DNA from: Allopontixanthobacter sediminis
GTDB lineage: Bacteria; Pseudomonadota; Alphaproteobacteria; Sphingomonadales; Sphingomonadaceae
Assembly: GCF_009828115.1 (NCBI RefSeq)
Contig: NZ_WTYL01000003.1
Location: 1-64,000 of the forward strand
Reading direction: 5' to 3'
Length of the DNA stretch: 64,000 bases
The notes below the pieces were generated by a model. That model was not told the origin of the DNA. It ran no database searches and worked only from the letters and a program-made list of their open reading frames with translations. This document shows positions 61,353 through 64,000 of this stretch, in pieces. The position numbers and the translations under genes are program-made. Numbering within the stretch: position 1 is the stretch's first letter; every line of letters starts with the position of its first letter.

Positions 61353-64000
61353 ATGTTTCGTAGTTTTCTCGCCGCAGGTTGCGGATTGCTTGCACTGTCG
61401 GTTACCGCGCCGCTAGCCGCGCAGGCTCCTGCTGGTTCGGCCGACACGCTTTCCGCCCCGGAGATCGCGTTCGAGGAATGGACGCTGGATAACGGGTTGC
61501 GGGTAATCGCTCTCCCTGACCAAGGCACCAGCACGGTGACCACCTCGATCTGGTACGATGTCGGATCCAAGCACGATCCGGAGGGGCGCTCCGGTTTCGC
61601 CCATCTGTTCGAACATATTCTCAGTCGCAAGACAGAGAATATGCCGTACAACATGATCAACAAGCTGACCGAGGATGTCGGCGGGCAGCGCAATGCGTCG
61701 ACCGGCGATGACCGGACCAATTACTACGAGACGGTCCCGGCGGAATATCTCGAAACCATGCTGTGGACGCATGCCGAACGCATGGCGCGCCCGGTGGTTG
61801 ATGCCGAAGTGTTCGAGAAGGAACGCTCGATCGTGAAGGAAGAACTGCGCCAGCGCATCCTCGCGCCGCCCTATGGCCGATTGCGGCTGGTGTTCGCGGA
61901 AAACGGCTATGATGTCCTGCCCCACCGGCGGCCGGGGATCGGCAATATCGAGGAACTGGACGCGACCACGCTCGATGACGCTCGGGCTTTCCATCAGGCC
62001 TATTACGGACCGGACACGGCAACCGTGATCGTGGCCGGCAATTTCGAGACTGCAAATTTGCGCGCGCTGATGGACAAGTATTTCGCCGCGATCCCGCGCC
62101 GCAGTAACCCGATCCCGCTTGAGATTTCCGCACGGGAAGAACGCCGTACCGAGCCGCGATCGCTGGTCGCAACCGCACCCAATGTGCCGCTGCCGGTGGT
62201 GGGATACCTGTGGCAATTGCCGCCGCAGACGCATCCGGATGTTGCGGCGGTCAATGTGCTCGACGCCATCATGTCGAGCGGCCAGAACAGCCGTTTGTAC
62301 AATGCCCTCGTTCGTACGGGCAAAGCGGTGCAGGCGCAGGAATTTGCCAGCACCTCCGAAGAAGGCGGCTATTTCGCGAGCTTCGCGATCCTTAGCCCGG
62401 TTGCGGATCAGGACGAGGTGGCCGCATTGCTGGCGGCGGAATTCGAGAAATTGCGGACCCAGCCAGTCAGCGAAGCCGAACTGCGGGAAGCCAAGAACGA
62501 ATGGGTGTCCGGCACGCTCAGTCGCCGCGAAACCGCCCGCGGCCGGGCGTTCGAGCTGGGTGAGGCGCTTGTATCCACCGGCGACCCGCGCTGGGCCGAC
62601 CAGTTCCTCGCCGATATCGCCAAGGTTACCGCTGCCGATGTGATGCGGGTGGCGCGGACGTGGCTGACCCCTGAATCGGTTGTCGCGATGCGTTATGTCG
62701 CTGGCGAAGCGGACCCGGCCAGTTATGCCAACCCGGTCCCGATGCCGACCTTCCGCAGCGTGCCGGACGCGGTTGGCGAACCGGCGTCGCTGAATGACGA
62801 AGCCACGCGGGAAGCGCCGCCCGCGCCGGGTCCGGTCCCTGCTGTCGCCCGCGCACCGTTGATCCAGACCACGCTCGACAACGGGATCAAGCTTGTCTCC
62901 ACCCAGACCGGCGATGTTCCCCTCGCAACGATTACGGTTGTGCTGCCCGGCGGCACCAGTGCCGATCCGGCGGGTAAGGCCGGTCTGGCCGAGATGACCG
63001 CCGGACTGGTGGACAAGGGGACCGCCACGCGCAGCGCGGAACAGATCGCCCAGACGCTCGAAAGCCTCGGTGCCTCGCTGTCAGCCAGCGCGGGCGCAGA
63101 CGGGACCTTTGTCAGCCTGACCGCCCCGGTGGGCAACATCATGGCGGCGGGTGAGGTGATGTCGGACGTGATCCGCAACGCTTCCTTCCCGCAAAGCGAG
63201 CTCGACCGCGAACGGAAGCGGGCGGTCGACGGGTTGCAGGTCGCGATGAAGGATCCGGGCAGTCTGGCGGGGATACTTGCTTCGCCGGTGATGTACGGCT
63301 CCGCTGCCTATGGCGGGGTAACCACCGCGGAAAGCCTGACCCGGCTGACCCAGGCGGATCTCACCAATTTTCGGTCGACGTGGTGGCATCCCGCTGCAGC
63401 GCAGATCGTGGTGAGCGGCGGAATTGCGCCGGAACGCGCGAAAGAAGTGGCCGGCGCGCTGTTCGGAAACTGGCAAAGCGAGCAGCCGGCACCAACCCCG
63501 ATCGCCTATCCGTCCGGACCGGCACCGGCACCGCGCGCGCTGGTGATCGACATGCCCGAAGCAGGGCAAGCTGCGGTCCTCGCCGGGGTCCGCGCAATCT
63601 CCCGCAGCGATGCCGATTATTACCCGCTCATGCTGGCCAACACCGTGCTCGGTTCCGGGTCGAACGGCCGCCTGTTCGAGGAAGTGCGGACCAAGCGGGC
63701 GCTCAGCTATGGTTCGTACAGTTCGTTCGGCGCGCGGGCAGGGCAGGCGGTCCTGACCGCGAACGCGCAAACCAAGAACGAGACTGCCGATGAAGTCGCG
63801 GACGTGATTCTCGAGCAATTCGAGCTTCTCGGCACTGCGCCGCTCGAGGAAGAAGCGCTCCAGAAGCGGCGCCTGTTCCTGGGCGGCAGCTATGCACGGG
63901 CGCTGGAAACCAGCAGCGGTTTCAACGGGATCGTGGCCGGCTTGCTGCAACAGGGAATTGCTCCCGAAGAAGCGGCAATGCTGGCCGAGCGGCTGCAGGC
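61353..64000 (+). CDS. M16-family zinc metallopeptidase (partial, runs off the window)
   Basis: At least 882 residues, without its end. Start ATG 61353 with AAAGGGG upstream; signal peptide ends at APLAAQ. The N-terminal M16 domain has FAHLFEHIL, the inverted zinc motif HxxEH, and the second-helix KEELRQRIL. A second M16 domain (from about residue 505) with GGTSADPAGKAGLAEMTAGLVDKGT lacks the HxxEH pair, as usual for the non-catalytic half. Such pitrilysin/insulinase-type peptidases degrade peptides in the periplasm. The frame is continuous to the window end. Confidence 0.93.
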   Translation, partial: MFRSFLAAGCGLLALSVTAPLAAQAPAGSADTLSAPEIAFEEWTLDNGLRVIALPDQGTSTVTTSIWYDVGSKHDPEGRSGFAHLFEHILSRKTENMPYNMINKLTEDVGGQRNASTGDDRTNYYETVPAEYLETMLWTHAERMARPVVDAEVFEKERSIVKEELRQRILAPPYGRLRLVFAENGYDVLPHRRPGIGNIEELDATTLDDARAFHQAYYGPDTATVIVAGNFETANLRALMDKYFAAIPRRSNPIPLEISAREERRTEPRSLVATAPNVPLPVVGYLWQLPPQTHPDVAAVNVLDAIMSSGQNSRLYNALVRTGKAVQAQEFASTSEEGGYFASFAILSPVADQDEVAALLAAEFEKLRTQPVSEAELREAKNEWVSGTLSRRETARGRAFELGEALVSTGDPRWADQFLADIAKVTAADVMRVARTWLTPESVVAMRYVAGEADPASYANPVPMPTFRSVPDAVGEPASLNDEATREAPPAPGPVPAVARAPLIQTTLDNGIKLVSTQTGDVPLATITVVLPGGTSADPAGKAGLAEMTAGLVDKGTATRSAEQIAQTLESLGASLSASAGADGTFVSLTAPVGNIMAAGEVMSDVIRNASFPQSELDRERKRAVDGLQVAMKDPGSLAGILASPVMYGSAAYGGVTTAESLTRLTQADLTNFRSTWWHPAAAQIVVSGGIAPERAKEVAGALFGNWQSEQPAPTPIAYPSGPAPAPRALVIDMPEAGQAAVLAGVRAISRSDADYYPLMLANTVLGSGSNGRLFEEVRTKRALSYGSYSSFGARAGQAVLTANAQTKNETADEVADVILEQFELLGTAPLEEEALQKRRLFLGGSYARALETSSGFNGIVAGLLQQGIAPEEAAMLAERLQ

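Noticed and set aside
61413-62234. Minus-strand frames opposite the M16 peptidase
   Set aside because: The plus strand carries a continuous M16 frame with signal peptide and HxxEH motif.

Overview
This window looks like chromosome of an alphaproteobacterium of the order Sphingomonadales, probably near Erythrobacteraceae. The inference rests on the gene set and order: ribE-ribD, SCO1, COQ9-like, feoAB, ssb, a YceD protein next to a CBP3-type cytochrome bc1 chaperone, bamE, hslVU and a two-domain M16 peptidase, plus a long sphingomonad-type TonB-dependent receptor, an EipA/DUF1134 protein and moderately high GC. No 16S rRNA gene or marker search is available, so the genus is not claimed.

Left end, 1-7.2 kb, minus strand: a Pal-like OmpA lipoprotein, an orphan KdpE/KdpD-like two-component pair without kdpFABC, and a TonB-dependent receptor. 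From 7.2 to 45.2 kb the window is accessory in character. It holds an IS30 element with identifiable target duplication, a 5'-truncated IS110 transposase, an IS6-family remnant, a solitary tyrosine recombinase, two type II toxin-antitoxin modules (HigBA-like and YefM-YoeB), several broken small genes, and about eleven copies of one dispersed intergenic repeat. The repeat does not occur to the right of the tRNA-Ser(GCU) gene at 45.25-45.33 kb. From there to 64 kb the genes are tightly packed, often overlapping, housekeeping genes.

Three parts of the accessory region look like functional systems. (1) 17.8-20.5 kb: a glycine-rich peptide with a conserved-looking leader, a PqqD-like/HPr-kinase-like fusion protein and a nucleotidyltransferase. 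This resembles the accessory enzymes of lasso-peptide loci but has none of the core lasso enzymes. (2) 22.3-31.4 kb: a two-gene operon whose second protein combines an Mrr/NERD-like nuclease signature with a SEC-C tail, a zinc-ribbon protein, and a 1521-residue protein with an Mrr-like nuclease signature followed by a STAND-type NTPase. This is a likely anti-phage defence island. (3) 36.6-43.4 kb: a giant autotransporter divergent from a LuxR regulator across three helically phased heptamer repeats, followed by a membrane-anchored HTH-TPR one-component regulator.

The right part covers envelope integrity (EipA, BamE), riboflavin synthesis (RibD, RibE), respiratory-chain assembly (SCO1, COQ9, CBP3), ferrous iron uptake (FeoA, FeoB), replication (SSB), proteostasis (HslVU) and M16 proteolysis; the last gene runs off the window end.
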